A stretch of DNA of 64,000 bases, from assembly GCA_023078685.1 (NCBI GenBank), contig JALGAS010000008.1, positions 496,001-560,000 on the forward strand. The letters are read 5' to 3'. Below the pieces are notes generated by a model. It saw only the letters and a list, made by a program, of their open reading frames with translations, was not told the origin of the DNA and made no database searches. Both the position numbers and the translations under genes were made by a program. The stretch comes from Neopestalotiopsis rosae. Its lineage: Eukaryota; Ascomycota; Sordariomycetes; Amphisphaeriales; Sporocadaceae. This document shows positions 1 to 11,900 of this stretch, in pieces (position 1 is the stretch's first letter; the number at the start of each line of letters is the position of its first letter).

Positions 1-1180
1 TCATTGGCGCACGCTTCTGCCTGTCAGTTGGCCGTCTTCCGTCTTCCGTCTTCCTACTGCAGAGTATGTACTATCATCATTACATTAACCAACGACCTAC
101 AATTATGTAGCTACTTTTGCGCACATACCCAATCCCAATGCAGATTGGGCCCTGCCGACTGACTGCAATGCTAAAGCCAATCTAGTGCTCAAAATATGAC
201 AAGTCAAGAAATGTTATCCCGTATTACGGTAGCCATGCCATCCCATCCTGGGCGACAGTCATTCTTATTACCATCCCATCATTGCTGCTGTTATATGGGC
301 AATTCAGGTGCTGGCGCATTGCTCCCGAGAACCTACGGTTGGTGTTGGGGGCGCCGCTACAGAGTATACTACTATGTCGGTCCACGACGAACAAGTTGAA
401 TAGTATGACCAACCACCTATGCTCTATTACGAGCCAGCAAAAGAGAGATGAAGAGCGTGCGTATAGGAACAAACCCTTTCTCAGATACTACTCAATGAGC
501 TGTACCTACCTAGCTTGGCATTGCATATATACTGTAGTATACACATTTATTCGAGGCCTTGCACATTTATTTATCTTGTAGGTGCAGTACATAGCTAGGC
601 CCCATCTGCGAGGGGTGTGTCTACATCTCCTGGGTGGGGTTTACAAAGAAAGAGGTGGAATACACTTACATAGGTACGTACATTCACACATACATTGGCT
701 CATAGTACAGCGCCAGCCAGCCGTTGTTTCGAGTCTCTGCATCTCCTAGCATCTCTCCCCGAGCGCCCATCCCATGGCCCAGCTCGACTGGGGTCCCCTA
801 CACAATATCTGTCTTTGCAAAAAACATACTAGGTTACTAAGTAAGTACAGTAGAGGGAAAGAAAGATCCATCATCAATGACCCCCGTACTCTTTTTTTTC
901 CCCTTCCCACCCTGCTCTGCTGCCCCTAGCTGGATCTGCGACTTGGCCTTTTACCATGGATCTCTTTTCTGGGTCCCACCCTGATTCTGATTGATCGCAG
1001 ACGGCGCATGGATTGGCGATGGGCGATGGATACTATGTACTTACTTGACTTGGTGGATGGTTCAGTCAAAGAAGTACCTTGTAAATGTGCGTAAGTGCGT
1101 AAACAAGGTAGTTTCGTAGGTATAGTTTTCGACATTACCTAGTCTACTTACTGCCTACCGAAGCACTGAAGATACCTCGA

Positions 1181-1202
1181 TCTCTCTCTCTCTCTCTCTC
1201 TC
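1181..1202. repeat. (TC)11 microsatellite
   Basis: Eleven uninterrupted TC units lie about 1.4 kb upstream of the flbD start codon, followed directly by a C-run. Confidence 0.95.
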
Positions 1203-2381
1203 CCCCCCTCTGTACGGTACAGCAGGTCTGCTGTCTAGTGGTCCCAAGTAAAGGTAGCCTTCCCTTTTCCCTCCTGTTGCTGCTTGCTTCCTTCCTTTCC
1301 CCTAGCTACAACGTGAGTTCCCATCCGCCCTGGCTACTTGCTCCTAATGCTCTCCACCATGCACCTGAGTGAGTAAGTAGGTGAGGTGTATCATGGATAT
1401 TATTTTCCAAGTACCTTTGTGCTGCTGCTTGCTTGCTTGCTGCTGCTTGACTGGCTGTATGTAGTCAGCATCAGTCGATGGGGCCAATGCTTGCTGCTTG
1501 CTGCTGCTGCTGTCAATGTCTCTCCTCCTCCTTACCTGACTGACTAGCTCTCTACCATAGGAGGCCAAGCAGCCAGATGGCCAGCCAGTCAGTTGGATAG
1601 TTAGGCAAGGTGTAAGAACCAGACGAACACCAGACCTCCTGGCCGCCCGGACATAATGGTCAACGAGCTGTCGTGGAAACCTTTCTGCCCATCCATGCCC
1701 ACTAGGTAGGCATGTACAGTACCACCTACCAGGCCTAACAGACCTACCAGACCGACCTGCAAACCTGCTACCCACCTACCCACCTACACTTTCGCCTGGA
1801 TCTACCTAAGTTACTAGACGCCGGTAGCGTTGGCCTTGTCCTGAAAGTAGCCTTTTCCCATCTTGCCCCAAAAGGTGAAAGGTGCCCTCCCATTTTCTAC
1901 TAGATTTCCCTGCTAGGTTCCCTGGCCAGGTTCTGCTACTAGGTACCTTGCTACCTTATTGCCCATGTAGATCGTTCTCCGCCTCTGCCTCCTCAAGCGT
2001 TTCCACCACAAAGTCAGCCGCTTGAACTACCTACGCACTTATATATCGTTGCCATCTGCCGGCCTACTTGAACTTGCCCAATCCATCCATTCCCAAGTAC
2101 ATTATATCCTGCTTTCCACTACATATTCCAAGCACTCACCTCACCTCACCTTTCCAGGACTGCTTCCAACTTCTCATCTGCTCTCTTTTATACAGAAGTA
2201 ATACTATACTACACAGGAACTCTCATCCAACCTGGTTGTTCCTACCTTTTCCCTCCTTTGGATTACTTGATCCGTCCCTCTTACACCATTTTCACACAAC
2301 TCCCAGACTTGTTCGACTTCGACCAACGGCAACGTATGGTAGCAGAAGGAACCTCAAAGTATAGACAAAAAGTTTTGACGG

Positions 2382-2402
2382 AAAAAAAAAAAAAAAAAAA
2401 AA
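2382..2402. repeat. poly(A) tract, 21 A
   Basis: An uninterrupted run of 21 A lies about 165 bases before the flbD start codon, so it is probably in the promoter or 5' UTR. Poly(dA:dT) tracts of this kind commonly exclude nucleosomes in fungal promoters; that role here is an inference. Confidence 0.9.
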
Positions 2403-2565
2403 CAAGACCAAAGAACGAATAGACCACTCTTATCAACTCGCCCAAACTGGACTGGACCGGACCATATTCAACTGCACTGCACTCTCGGCATATGGTTAGA
2501 GAAACTCTATCCTCCAGGAACCAACCATATTGTACTTTTATAAAATACTGTCTATACTCGTCAGA

Positions 2566-3726
2566 ATGAACGACGCAACAATGGACCACGAACAGCTATT
2601 GGACCACCAGCGGAGAGGGCCATGGTCTCAAGCAGAGGACAACATGCTCATGAACTTGGTTAACCAAAATGGTGCCTCAAACTGGGTCAAGGTTTCCAGT
2701 ATGCTCCAGACCAGATCAGCAAAGCAGTGCCGCGAGCGGTACCATCAAAATTTGAAACCTACGCTTAACCACGAGCCCATCTCGGCGGAGGAAGGTGAGC
2801 TCATTGAGCACCTGGTCACAACCATTGGCAAGCGATGGGCCGAGATCGCCCGCCGCCTACAAAACCGCAGCGACAATGCCGTCAAGAACTGGTGGAACGG
2901 TAGCCAGAACAGACGCAGACGTCACGATCAGCGGTCCAACAACAGACGACGCTCCTCATACGAGTCCAACGATTCCTACAGGTACTCGCCATACCCGTCT
3001 GCCCACTCGGGTGAACAATACTCTCCGGTACACCACCACCACCATCACCATACCACCCGACCGCAGTCACCGCGGGAGATGATGGAGCACATGCACCAAC
3101 AACAACACAACCAACAATTACGTAACATGTACTTCAACAACAATGGCAATAGCCATGCAGCAGCCGCCGCCGCCGCCGCCGCCGCCCTCCCGTCGCCGAC
3201 AGAATCATGGACCGGCGGCAACGGACAATACCCCGGATCACGCCCATTCAGCCGGTGGTCTCAAGGAGAGTCCCAGTCACCGCCAGGCGAGGCCGATATG
3301 TCAGAAGCCGGCTCAAGCTACGCCGGATCTCCTACGAGCCACACTTCGGATGCTCACCTGCCACCACTGGCTGTGCCCCGGGACCCTCACATGTACTCGT
3401 CCCACCCTTCGCCTTCGGGATATTTCTCGCGTGAGGACCCTGGGCACCGGCAACAACTGCCACCACTCAGAGACGCCCTGGACAGAGGCAAGCAGCTCTT
3501 GACGGCTCCCAGCTCACCTGGATCCGTATCAATGTCTTCCCAACAAGTTCCTCGGTCTTATAACAGCTATCATCAAGCAAGCCCTCATTCTCCCTCTACT
3601 CCAAGGGAACACCCCGAGTGGATGATGCGTTCAAACACTGGCATGCATCCCAATCCAGACTCGACAGCCACATTGTCGGCACACGACTCCAGAATGAAGA
3701 TGAAGTTGGGCAATCTCTTGTCCTGA
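2566..3726 (+). CDS. flbD: FlbD-like R2R3 Myb DNA-binding protein (conidiation regulator)
   Basis: This is a 386-residue nuclear transcription factor with two Myb repeats at the N terminus, about residues 17-66 (R2) and 69-119 (R3). Visible landmarks are RRGPWSQAED, KQCRERYHQNLKP, LNHEPIS and SDNAVKNWWNG, the signature of FlbD of Aspergillus and Rca-1 of Neurospora. In Aspergillus FlbD acts upstream of brlA in asexual sporulation. After a basic stretch (NRRRR) the protein is low-complexity, with a His7 tract (around 3031-3051), an Ala10 tract (3157-3186) and many Ser/Pro/Gln residues. It ends in a short conserved-looking tail, KMKLGNLLS. The frame stays open 12 codons further upstream but only from TTG, so the ATG at 2566 (A at -3) is chosen; the ATG at 2581 is the alternative. 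There is no intron. It stands alone between two large gene-free regions. Confidence 0.93.
   Translation: MNDATMDHEQLLDHQRRGPWSQAEDNMLMNLVNQNGASNWVKVSSMLQTRSAKQCRERYHQNLKPTLNHEPISAEEGELIEHLVTTIGKRWAEIARRLQNRSDNAVKNWWNGSQNRRRRHDQRSNNRRRSSYESNDSYRYSPYPSAHSGEQYSPVHHHHHHHTTRPQSPREMMEHMHQQQHNQQLRNMYFNNNGNSHAAAAAAAAAALPSPTESWTGGNGQYPGSRPFSRWSQGESQSPPGEADMSEAGSSYAGSPTSHTSDAHLPPLAVPRDPHMYSSHPSPSGYFSREDPGHRQQLPPLRDALDRGKQLLTAPSSPGSVSMSSQQVPRSYNSYHQASPHSPSTPREHPEWMMRSNTGMHPNPDSTATLSAHDSRMKMKLGNLLS
3157..3186 (+). repeat. GCC/GCA run coding for Ala10 in FlbD
   Basis: Ten alanine codons in a row, eight of them GCC, form an in-frame trinucleotide repeat in the disordered part of FlbD. Such repeats change length easily by slippage in multiples of three. 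Confidence 0.95.
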
Positions 3727-5841
3727 AAAAAATAATTGTTTGGTATATCATTGAGCCACGGTGTTTCGGGTGTTTTGAGCAGTCGTCTTTGAAGGACCAC
3801 TCGCGATTCTCTCTCACTTTATGTCATTTTCCCTTTGTTATACAGCGGCATGCATGATGGTTTACATTTTGGAGTAATGTGGGATTGCATATCATATACC
3901 ACATATCTTCCTGCCGAATGGAGAGGCAGGTGTAATAGGACGGATCAAGGTTTGATCATTCGTCCCGGAGCATTGATTCACCCCCCCAAAAAGCATCGCT
4001 GGAACCAGGCAGCGCAGTTTTCTGTTATTGTTGTCATGATACCACTTGAAGAACACATTGCGTTATGAGGTTCTGAATGAGTACTTGTCCATAGCTCAGT
4101 ATTTGTTCAACAAATTTTGTATTAACAGCTGGATAAATATTTTAATATTAATCACATGAGTAGTACCACCCAATGTCTGTGCTTGTTCTTGGATGATGAC
4201 TGGATTTTGATCAATACCAGGACTATCACTAACCTCACCGGAAGAAAAAAAACTAAAAAAAACTGAAAAAAAACTTGAGCTCTTTTCCATCCCCTTCTTT
4301 TGCTCCTATTTCTTCTTGGAAAGCGCGCTACCAGCGGTATTCTGAGGATCTTCAAGCTTTAGATCACATCAAGGCAGAATGAACCATGTGCCTGGGCTCC
4401 AGACACAAACCGTTTATCCCACCCCTTTCGTACTCGCTCTCTGCCTGCTCCCTCTTTCGTGGTGACGGCGGCGAACCCAAGCTCTTACGCAGAAAGAAGA
4501 CCAAGTGGAGGCGAAGAGAGGAACGGCGTCACACACCAGTGCAATGCCTCTTGGAAGAGCCACCGTATGACGAGCTAGCGCACGTTACAGGTGCATGTCT
4601 CTGCCGCCTGGGTCTGATTTGGTATGGGCATGGTTATGGCCATGTAATCGATCTGTACCATGTATGGATGGGCAAGGGCCCAAGAGGGAAGAGAAGCGGC
4701 TGGAGTAACGAACGACCCAGATGGATGGAGGGGACTAAAACAATCTACCCAACTACCTCCCTTACGGTATGCACTAGACATGTAGAGCACCTTTCGACGA
4801 AGCGTTGACGCTCGGTGCGCCTGCCATGCCATATTTTTTTTTTTCTGGGCCCGAGGCCCTCCATCTCATCAGACTAGGAGGGAGACGGGCTCAACGCTGC
4901 ATTTCTAACGGCCGGGTGGTCTCGACTCTCGAGCAATCCAGACATCTACTACAACCTTTCTGGGCATGGACTTGCCTACCGACTGGTTTACACTACAGAC
5001 TGACTGGCTTGATTAGGCACTCGCTACTCCCTGTCAGGCGGCGGGTTCCCATGTGGTATTCTGTCTCTCCGCGGCGCCGTCCCTTGGGTCCAGATGCCCT
5101 GTGATTATCTCCTTCTCCTTGGCCGGTTTCCGTGCTAGATAGGGCCACCAGTGGGCAAGTACACACGGTAGTGTCTTGTCAAGGCAATCTCAACTGACTA
5201 GCTTTTTGAATCCGATTTGATTTTCGAACCACTGGCAGGCTGTTGACAGGCTGTGGACGTTGGGAACGGTCGAGACAGGATTGCACCAAACAAGGTTCGG
5301 ATCAAGCCCAGATCTGAGCCCAGAAAAAAAGAACCTCGAGGCCATACGGCGGCCGCCTGACGGGCCTTGGAACAAGTATATTGACAGACATTTTCCATTT
5401 TCTCGACAGCTAACTAGTTTTGAAACAAGGGTTGACCTTTTGCCTACTCTCACTCTCATCCAGCTAATACTACTACTCTACTAATCATTGATGTGACGTT
5501 CTCATCCACAAGCTGACAGACATGTAAAGTACAATATTGGCAGATCGATCAGCAAAGATGGGCATTCACCTGACCTGATGTCATCCATGGAACAACCCGG
5601 GGTATTGCAGATACACACAAAGAGCCAAAACATGAATGCACGAGTGGATATAATAGTTGACCAGTTCATCAACAAGCGGTAAAAGTCAAAGAGATGGACC
5701 CGAAAAAAAAAACATACACAAAAAAACAAAAGGGATATCTAGCGTCTTGAAAGAGAGAGGGAGAGTCGGTACTTTGCTACAGCACAAGAGGTGGTCCGTG
5801 GTTCGCGCTGGTCGCTTCTCGGAAACAATAGTACGGCACAG

Positions 5842-5866
5842 GGGAGATCTGCCATGCAGATCTCCC
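5842..5866. repeat. Perfect 11-bp inverted repeat with 3-nt loop
   Basis: The left arm GGGAGATCTGC (5842-5852) and right arm GCAGATCTCCC (5856-5866) are exact reverse complements separated by CAT. As RNA it would be a strong hairpin; as DNA each arm contains an AGATCT palindrome. It lies in the gene-poor region about 2.1 kb past flbD, with no coding gene nearby. Confidence 0.9.
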
Positions 5867-7128
5867 ATAGTTCGGCGACCGTAGCACCAACCACGGTCCA
5901 CTATCAAGTACCTAGGTTACCTATATCGTACTATATATCGTTACTACTACTACTACCGCTACTTGACTTGTTCTTCAGCCCTTTCACCCTTTGTATGGGT
6001 CGACGAGTACTGGAGTGAGACCTACTGCAAGATAGTCCGTCCTTACAGCATTGATTACGGGCCGCTTGGTGTCTTTCGAAAAAGGCCGGGACCCTTTGCC
6101 CCTGTCTACATAGTACATGTTCATCACTACGTAGCTCATAGTTTGGATGGCCTAGATGGAAGAGAGTTCCTTGTTGTCTGTCCAGTAGTGTGGCCAAAAG
6201 TGTGTATGACATGTGTACACGTCGTATGGGGAACGGAGGTGACGGAGCATTGGCAGGTCTGCGCGGAATACCCGTACGAATTGTATACTAATCCATGACA
6301 AGGTACTCTTATACCCAGCTGGGTGTGAACGTTGGGGGATCATCGGCAGGGAACAGGTCGATGGGTGAGCGTTGGACGGTTAGATTCTTGTGTGCAGCCC
6401 GCCGGAGCCGGCACGACGGATTAGCATCCCCCATGCAAATCTGGGCGATCCTTTTTGGGCCAGGATGCCCCGTCCGTCTCTCTTTTTACTTGGTACTGTT
6501 TGCTGGCACCTGGTCTGTGGTCCTGTGGTCTGGGTGCTACCCGGGTTCAAAAGGACTTCTTAATTGTCTCCAGATCTCCATTGTTTTTGTTACACTGATT
6601 GCCTGTCTCCAATCTATCCTTTTCATCGGTTCGTTCGTCTGGCGCCTGTCAAAAAAATGGGGAAGAAGAAACAAAAAGGAAGGAAAGGAAAAGAAAAGGA
6701 ACAAGATTTAAGCCACAGATGATGAGGGCGGCTGGGGTATTCTGGGGTTGACACAAGCTGCCAGTCACTTCCGACTACCGAGTTTTGGACATAAATTTTT
6801 TTGTTTGTTTAATGTACGGTACTGTCTTGAGGATCAGGGCGGCTCTTTTTTTAATTTGTCATTTTCCGTCTCGCCGGCAACGTACATGTAATTGGAGAAA
6901 AGAAAATATCCAAAACATAGAAGAGATCGCTGGGTATGCTCAATATACATTGCATATCATGACAGGCACGGCAACAATGTCATGCACAGAGGTCAAACCC
7001 AAATGGAAAGGAAAAAATAAATCCTCCATCCAGCAGCAAGTGCACTGCGCGAACCAGATGCAAAGTGTTGCAAACTCTTATCCCCCCTTACCCCCGCCTT
7101 CCCTTCTTTTTTTTTTATGCCGCTCCCC

Positions 7129-7148
7129 TTTTTTTTTTTTTTTTTTTT
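7129..7148. repeat. poly(T) tract, 20 T
   Basis: Twenty uninterrupted T residues in the gene-poor region, close to a second T-run near 7107-7116. It could be a nucleosome-depleted spacer or a retroposed poly(A) end on the minus strand; neither can be shown here. Confidence 0.9.
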
Positions 7149-8937
7149 GAATTATTTCACTTCTCATGGGTATGCTTCAGAATATGTAAGGTACATTTGA
7201 TGCTTTCGCTGTAGGGCGTGAAACCCAGATCCGCGGCGTTATCCTTTTATTTTATTTTCCTTGACGCTCGATGTTTGATCACGAACGACCGCGGACCCAA
7301 GAGACTTGACAGCTGACGCCAAAGGAAAAAGGTACACACACACACTACTACCTAGGCGTACTAAAAGTGTGAACGGACTGACCTGCCACGAGGGCAAAGG
7401 GGGCGGCGGCTGTTCAAGCCCCAAGCCCGCCGGGGGTGGGAGAGAGTAACATCGTGGGTCGGGAGTCTCATTACCGTGCGGATCATATCATAGCCGCCGC
7501 AGCGCAGGCACTATTGATGGCAGGATTGGGATAGGTCCCAAGGCCAGCCAAGTCGAAAAAGGGAAAACCGTTACAGGCTACTCAAGATTCTTGGGCCTAC
7601 TCTATCGTAGCACCGGAGACATGCAGCAACGATCTCATTCTTGCCATCCCTTCGGCACGGTACTGGTAGAGTAGTAGCGTTGGTAGGTCAGATATAGCGT
7701 GATGGCGGACCGGATGGCTAATGTACAGGTTAGATGGAGGGCCCAGGATGATGGGTGGGATGGGAATGGATGGTGGGAGTAAGCGCGGTGCGCCTTGGAA
7801 ATTGGGAACTTATGGAGGGACACTGAATGGCTGCAACGACGACGCCAGTCCGCCCAGGACAGGTTGCGAGTCATGAGCCAGGACATAACCTGTTCTCATT
7901 GTGTCGCCGTGAGAAGCTATTTTTCTTCTTCTCCCCATCCGTCACCTCTGCGCTTACAGCAACAACATTACTGTCCGAGCTTGGCGTTTTGTTTTTCATC
8001 TATCTATTTTCCTAGGTATTGCGGTACATACTACCTTGGCCAAGACTGTCTGTCTGTCCATTGCTCAGGTGTTGCTTTTCTCATCAGGGCTTGTCACTTA
8101 TCTAACCGCTGGAGATCTAGCAACCATGTTCGTATGTACCTCGTTCTCCTGTCATATCATAAGAAACCGAGTTTGAAGGAACCTCGAAAGAAAGAGGAAA
8201 AGAAGAAAGATCGTCACCGGGCAAACCTCCTTCCCGTGCCTTAATTATGCGATGCAAGTATATGGAGTACTGCAATGTAACGAAAGATCTCTTGCGCGGT
8301 ACATCATTGGCTACCCGCTGGTTGTTCGCAGAATTAGAGTGCACATGGATGGTAAGGGGGCCATGGGTTTCTAAATCGCTGGCAGGTTTTGGCAGGCAGG
8401 GGGCTAGGGCTAGATCTGTTTCTTTACTGGATTACTGAACACTTGACCCTTTGGCGATTCGGCAACGATCTTCCAATAAAACAAGGTTGATTCAGCTGTC
8501 GTTAGTATGCTGATAGTTGCCAATTACGTACGGTTCAGCAACGGCTGCCGGATTTGACATGATCTATCCCTTCCCATTAATCAAACGGTCATCCAGTCAA
8601 AAGAGAAGCTTGCTCTTGGTCATGTAAGCCCGTTGGTCTCTTCTCTCCCTCCATCCACGGAATAGAGTCCGTCTGGAGGGACAAGGAAGCACCAGCACTT
8701 GGACTAGGTACGTACGGAGAGATGCCACTAACAAGCAACCAGCAACACCACACCACCACTATCATGATTATCATGATTAAACATCATCGCCGTCTTCGAC
8801 TCAAATAAGCAAACGGTCAATTTACGAACTGCACAGTTTGGGGCCTGTCATCGCCTAAGGGGGGTCCTATTTGTCATGACATACATACACTACTACAGTA
8901 AACCCCCCAGTCAGTCCCCGATACCCCAACACATGCG

Positions 8938-8974
8938 GTGGTGGTAGTAGTAGTAGAGTGTAGTAGTAGTAGTC
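8938..8974. repeat. Interrupted GTA/TAG trinucleotide repeat
   Basis: Two blocks of GTA/TAG units are separated by a few bases (GAGTG). No gene covers it. Confidence 0.85.
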
Positions 8975-11900
8975 CATGGTAGGACTATGACAGAGTGAGT
9001 GAGTGCAAGGCTCCCTCCCCGCAACGGATCCACGGACCCTGTAGCCAGCAGGTCGTTGATCGGCGTCCTTGTGACGAGCTCGTTACTCTGCAAACGTACG
9101 TACTGGGGGACTGATCGTGGTAGGTCGATCTGAGGACAAGTAGTAGGTCATTCGTGAGGTAGGTAGCATTGTCAAATATGTCATTCATTCATGCATGGAT
9201 GCATGCATACATACATACAGAAATCCAAGCGATCGCCCACAGGCTCTCGTCTATACACCATACTGCTTGCTGGTGCTTAGTCGGGCATGGGATATTTGGG
9301 TATGCCAAGCCAGTAGGAGAGACATAGGTGAAGCTTCTGTTGACTGGAAATCAGCCTAGTTTAGTCGTACTACTGGAAATAAAACACAAAACGACGAGGA
9401 CAAAACCCACGAACGACGAGGTAAAAAAGAGACAAGTCAGAGAAAGTAGAAAGTGTGTTTTAGTGGACGTCCATCGTTACTTGTCTCACTTGAGTCGCTC
9501 TGCCTCAGTATTGGCACGCCGGAGCGAGGCCTAGGCTGGTAGCGCACAACTTTGATATGTCTTTGGCCCATGCCTGTCTGCCAAGTATACATTAGTAGGC
9601 TGAAATTTGATTTCGTTGATCCCGCAACAGCTGAAAGAGTATCATGGAGATGGCTTGCAAAGACGTCCATATCTTGCTTCGGATCTAGAGGAAGCCGTAC
9701 AGAAGGCTGGATAAACAAGATGAAGACGGATTAATGGCAGATGTAGGCCGGGTTCGAGAAACAAGGACCCCTCTCCGCCCCCCTTTCCAACGTCGCCGAC
9801 CTGCCCGACGCACGTCGATCGGACGGCGACAACGTTGAGCTAGGTAGCTGCATGCCTGCCAGTCGCGTGCGAACGTTGCGGTTGGCTGTAATACGTACAT
9901 GTCGATATCTAAAGATTGCAATCCCCGGTTAGATCCATCTGTGTATGCCAGTATGCCCAGGGAGGTAGGCAAGGTAGCGGGGGCTTTGACATGTCCCAAG
10001 CATCCAATTAACAATGGATGCCAGACTAGTCAGTGTCTGGAAAACGGTGGCTTGTTCAGCTCGATGTATCTGGATGAGGAAAATGGAGGCATGGGCAGGC
10101 TGGCTGGCAGGGTGCCGCCGCCGCCGCCGCTGTCAATGTTCCCACACTGCTGGGAGCAGAGGAACAAGGAAGATAGATCGTGCCCCTCAGGCATTGCGTC
10201 CGCAGCTCTCCCGACACCTCCAACTTTGTTCCCTTATACTTGCCCCAGGCAGAGAGCTCAGACTTTACAGAGTCCTTGTCTCCTGCGCGATACCTATCAT
10301 TGTATGTATCCTGTCCTGCCTTGCCTCTTAACTACAGGCAAGTACACACTACGGCAGTGGACCGAGTAAATCACACAACCATTTAGTTCACAGCAATGTC
10401 TCACCAAAAGATCCCTAGTTGCTTGCCTTGCAGCTTGCAGCATGCGGCTTCAGATCGCGCAATAGCCATCCGGCCGAATCAACTGCCCCTTATGCAGAGC
10501 CATGACACGGATTTCTTTTGTTGGCTTTTGCAAGCGTGTTTATTTCCATGGCCGCCTCGTATGTACTTGACGTACTTGTCCTACTGACAATATAAAATTG
10601 CATCAAATATTGGTGTAAACCCCCAAGACAAACGTGGATGGAGTCTATTGCTTACTCAAACAAGTACTTGACTTGGCCAAACAAGAGAGCATCATGTCGG
10701 GTATGATCTTGTCAAACGCCTTGCTATTAAGCATGTCGGTACATTCAAGCCAATGTGAGAGTCTAGATGCAGAATATGCAGTCTGCTAGCAAATGCCGGC
10801 AGACACGGTTAAATTTCATGTATCTCTCCAGTTAGATACGCTATAAAATGGAAACGCGCACCTTCAACCAATGTACCAGCCTAGGTTACCTACCTAGGTA
10901 GTGGTCATTGCACCAGGCACGGCTACAGGTAGCCTAGGTCGTTCAGTGCCGCTGCTTTGCGCAGCGTTCATCACATAGTACAATGGGTAGCTAGCGTACA
11001 GTTATTTGCAAGGCAGGCGGCCTTTTGGTTCTAGAATTCGCGATATTTACTCCTTCCTCTCGTTTACGGGTGGACAGATGCTTGCAATCCCAATAAATCT
11101 TGTCAAAGCAAAGATGCCGACCTACCCATCATGGATGATAACCTGGAAGCTGCTCGGGTCTCAAGAGCCAAGGCTGATCATCTGTGCGTGCAGTGCTAGT
11201 GAGATTATTTTTTCATGATGGCACAGGATGAACGAGATTGGCATAACATTCTTATTTACTGTAAAACTAACCTACCTACAGTGTACCTACCTACCCTACC
11301 ATCCACTTGCCAGGGCCACAGAGCACCTACACTGTACATACCCAACTACTTCGTACATAGCACCCTAGAAATGGCGGATATCCATCGCCGCCCAATGGTT
11401 CCCACTCAAGAAGGAATAAAAAAGCTACTATGTAATAAGTTCGCTTTCTCCTGCTCTTGTAATGAAAAAATCCACCGCCGGAATAGATCCCGCGAGCTGA
11501 CAGCACGGACAGACAGGGTCCTTGGAGCAGACAGATCCCAGCAAGAATACCAACTGGCTGGTTGAGCTGCGCAGGGATTTGCCGATCGTTCACGCTGAGA
11601 TCGATGGGAGGTGGGTGTGGGTGGCGGAGGAAAAGTCCGAACAGGTATACCGTCATGGCCCGCCCGCCTACCTGCTGCTGCTATGCCTACCTGACCTGGA
11701 ACCTTTGGTACATGCCTGCCCATGGTTACAGATAGTCGTGTGGGTTATTGCATACTGTTCCTAGTTGTAGGCAAGCTCGACTGTAGTTACCGTTAGTAGT
11801 GACGATGTTCTTGTTTCTAATCATTGAACCTTCCCCTGGGCTATAGGTTCCTTGACACTATTGAGTCAATGGCGTTCGCCTTTAATTGATTATTTTTTGA

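Larger units (their letters stand above)
1..2565. other. Gene-free upstream region of flbD
   Basis: I see no supportable gene here. Open frames are short, overlap on both strands and have repeat-driven composition. The stretch holds a (TC)11 run at 1181-1202, a clustered CTG/GCTT-rich patch around 1420-1515, runs of ACCTACC around 1720-1790, and a 21-A tract at 2382-2402. The last 500 bases are pyrimidine-rich on the plus strand, as is common for fungal leaders, and probably include the promoter and 5' UTR of the Myb gene that starts at 2566. The transcription start cannot be fixed from sequence alone. Confidence 0.6.

Noticed and set aside
4386..4808. 140-codon ATG frame downstream of flbD
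   Set aside because: No domain, no plausible composition and rival frames on the other strand. It lies in repeat-rich noncoding sequence.
7795..8244. 149-codon plus-strand frame
   Set aside because: Ser/Arg/Tyr-rich random-looking product with no motif; overlapped by frames on both strands.
9899..10369. 156-codon plus-strand frame
   Set aside because: Composition driven by CCG and TGC repeats; no family feature, and a rival frame of similar quality overlaps it.
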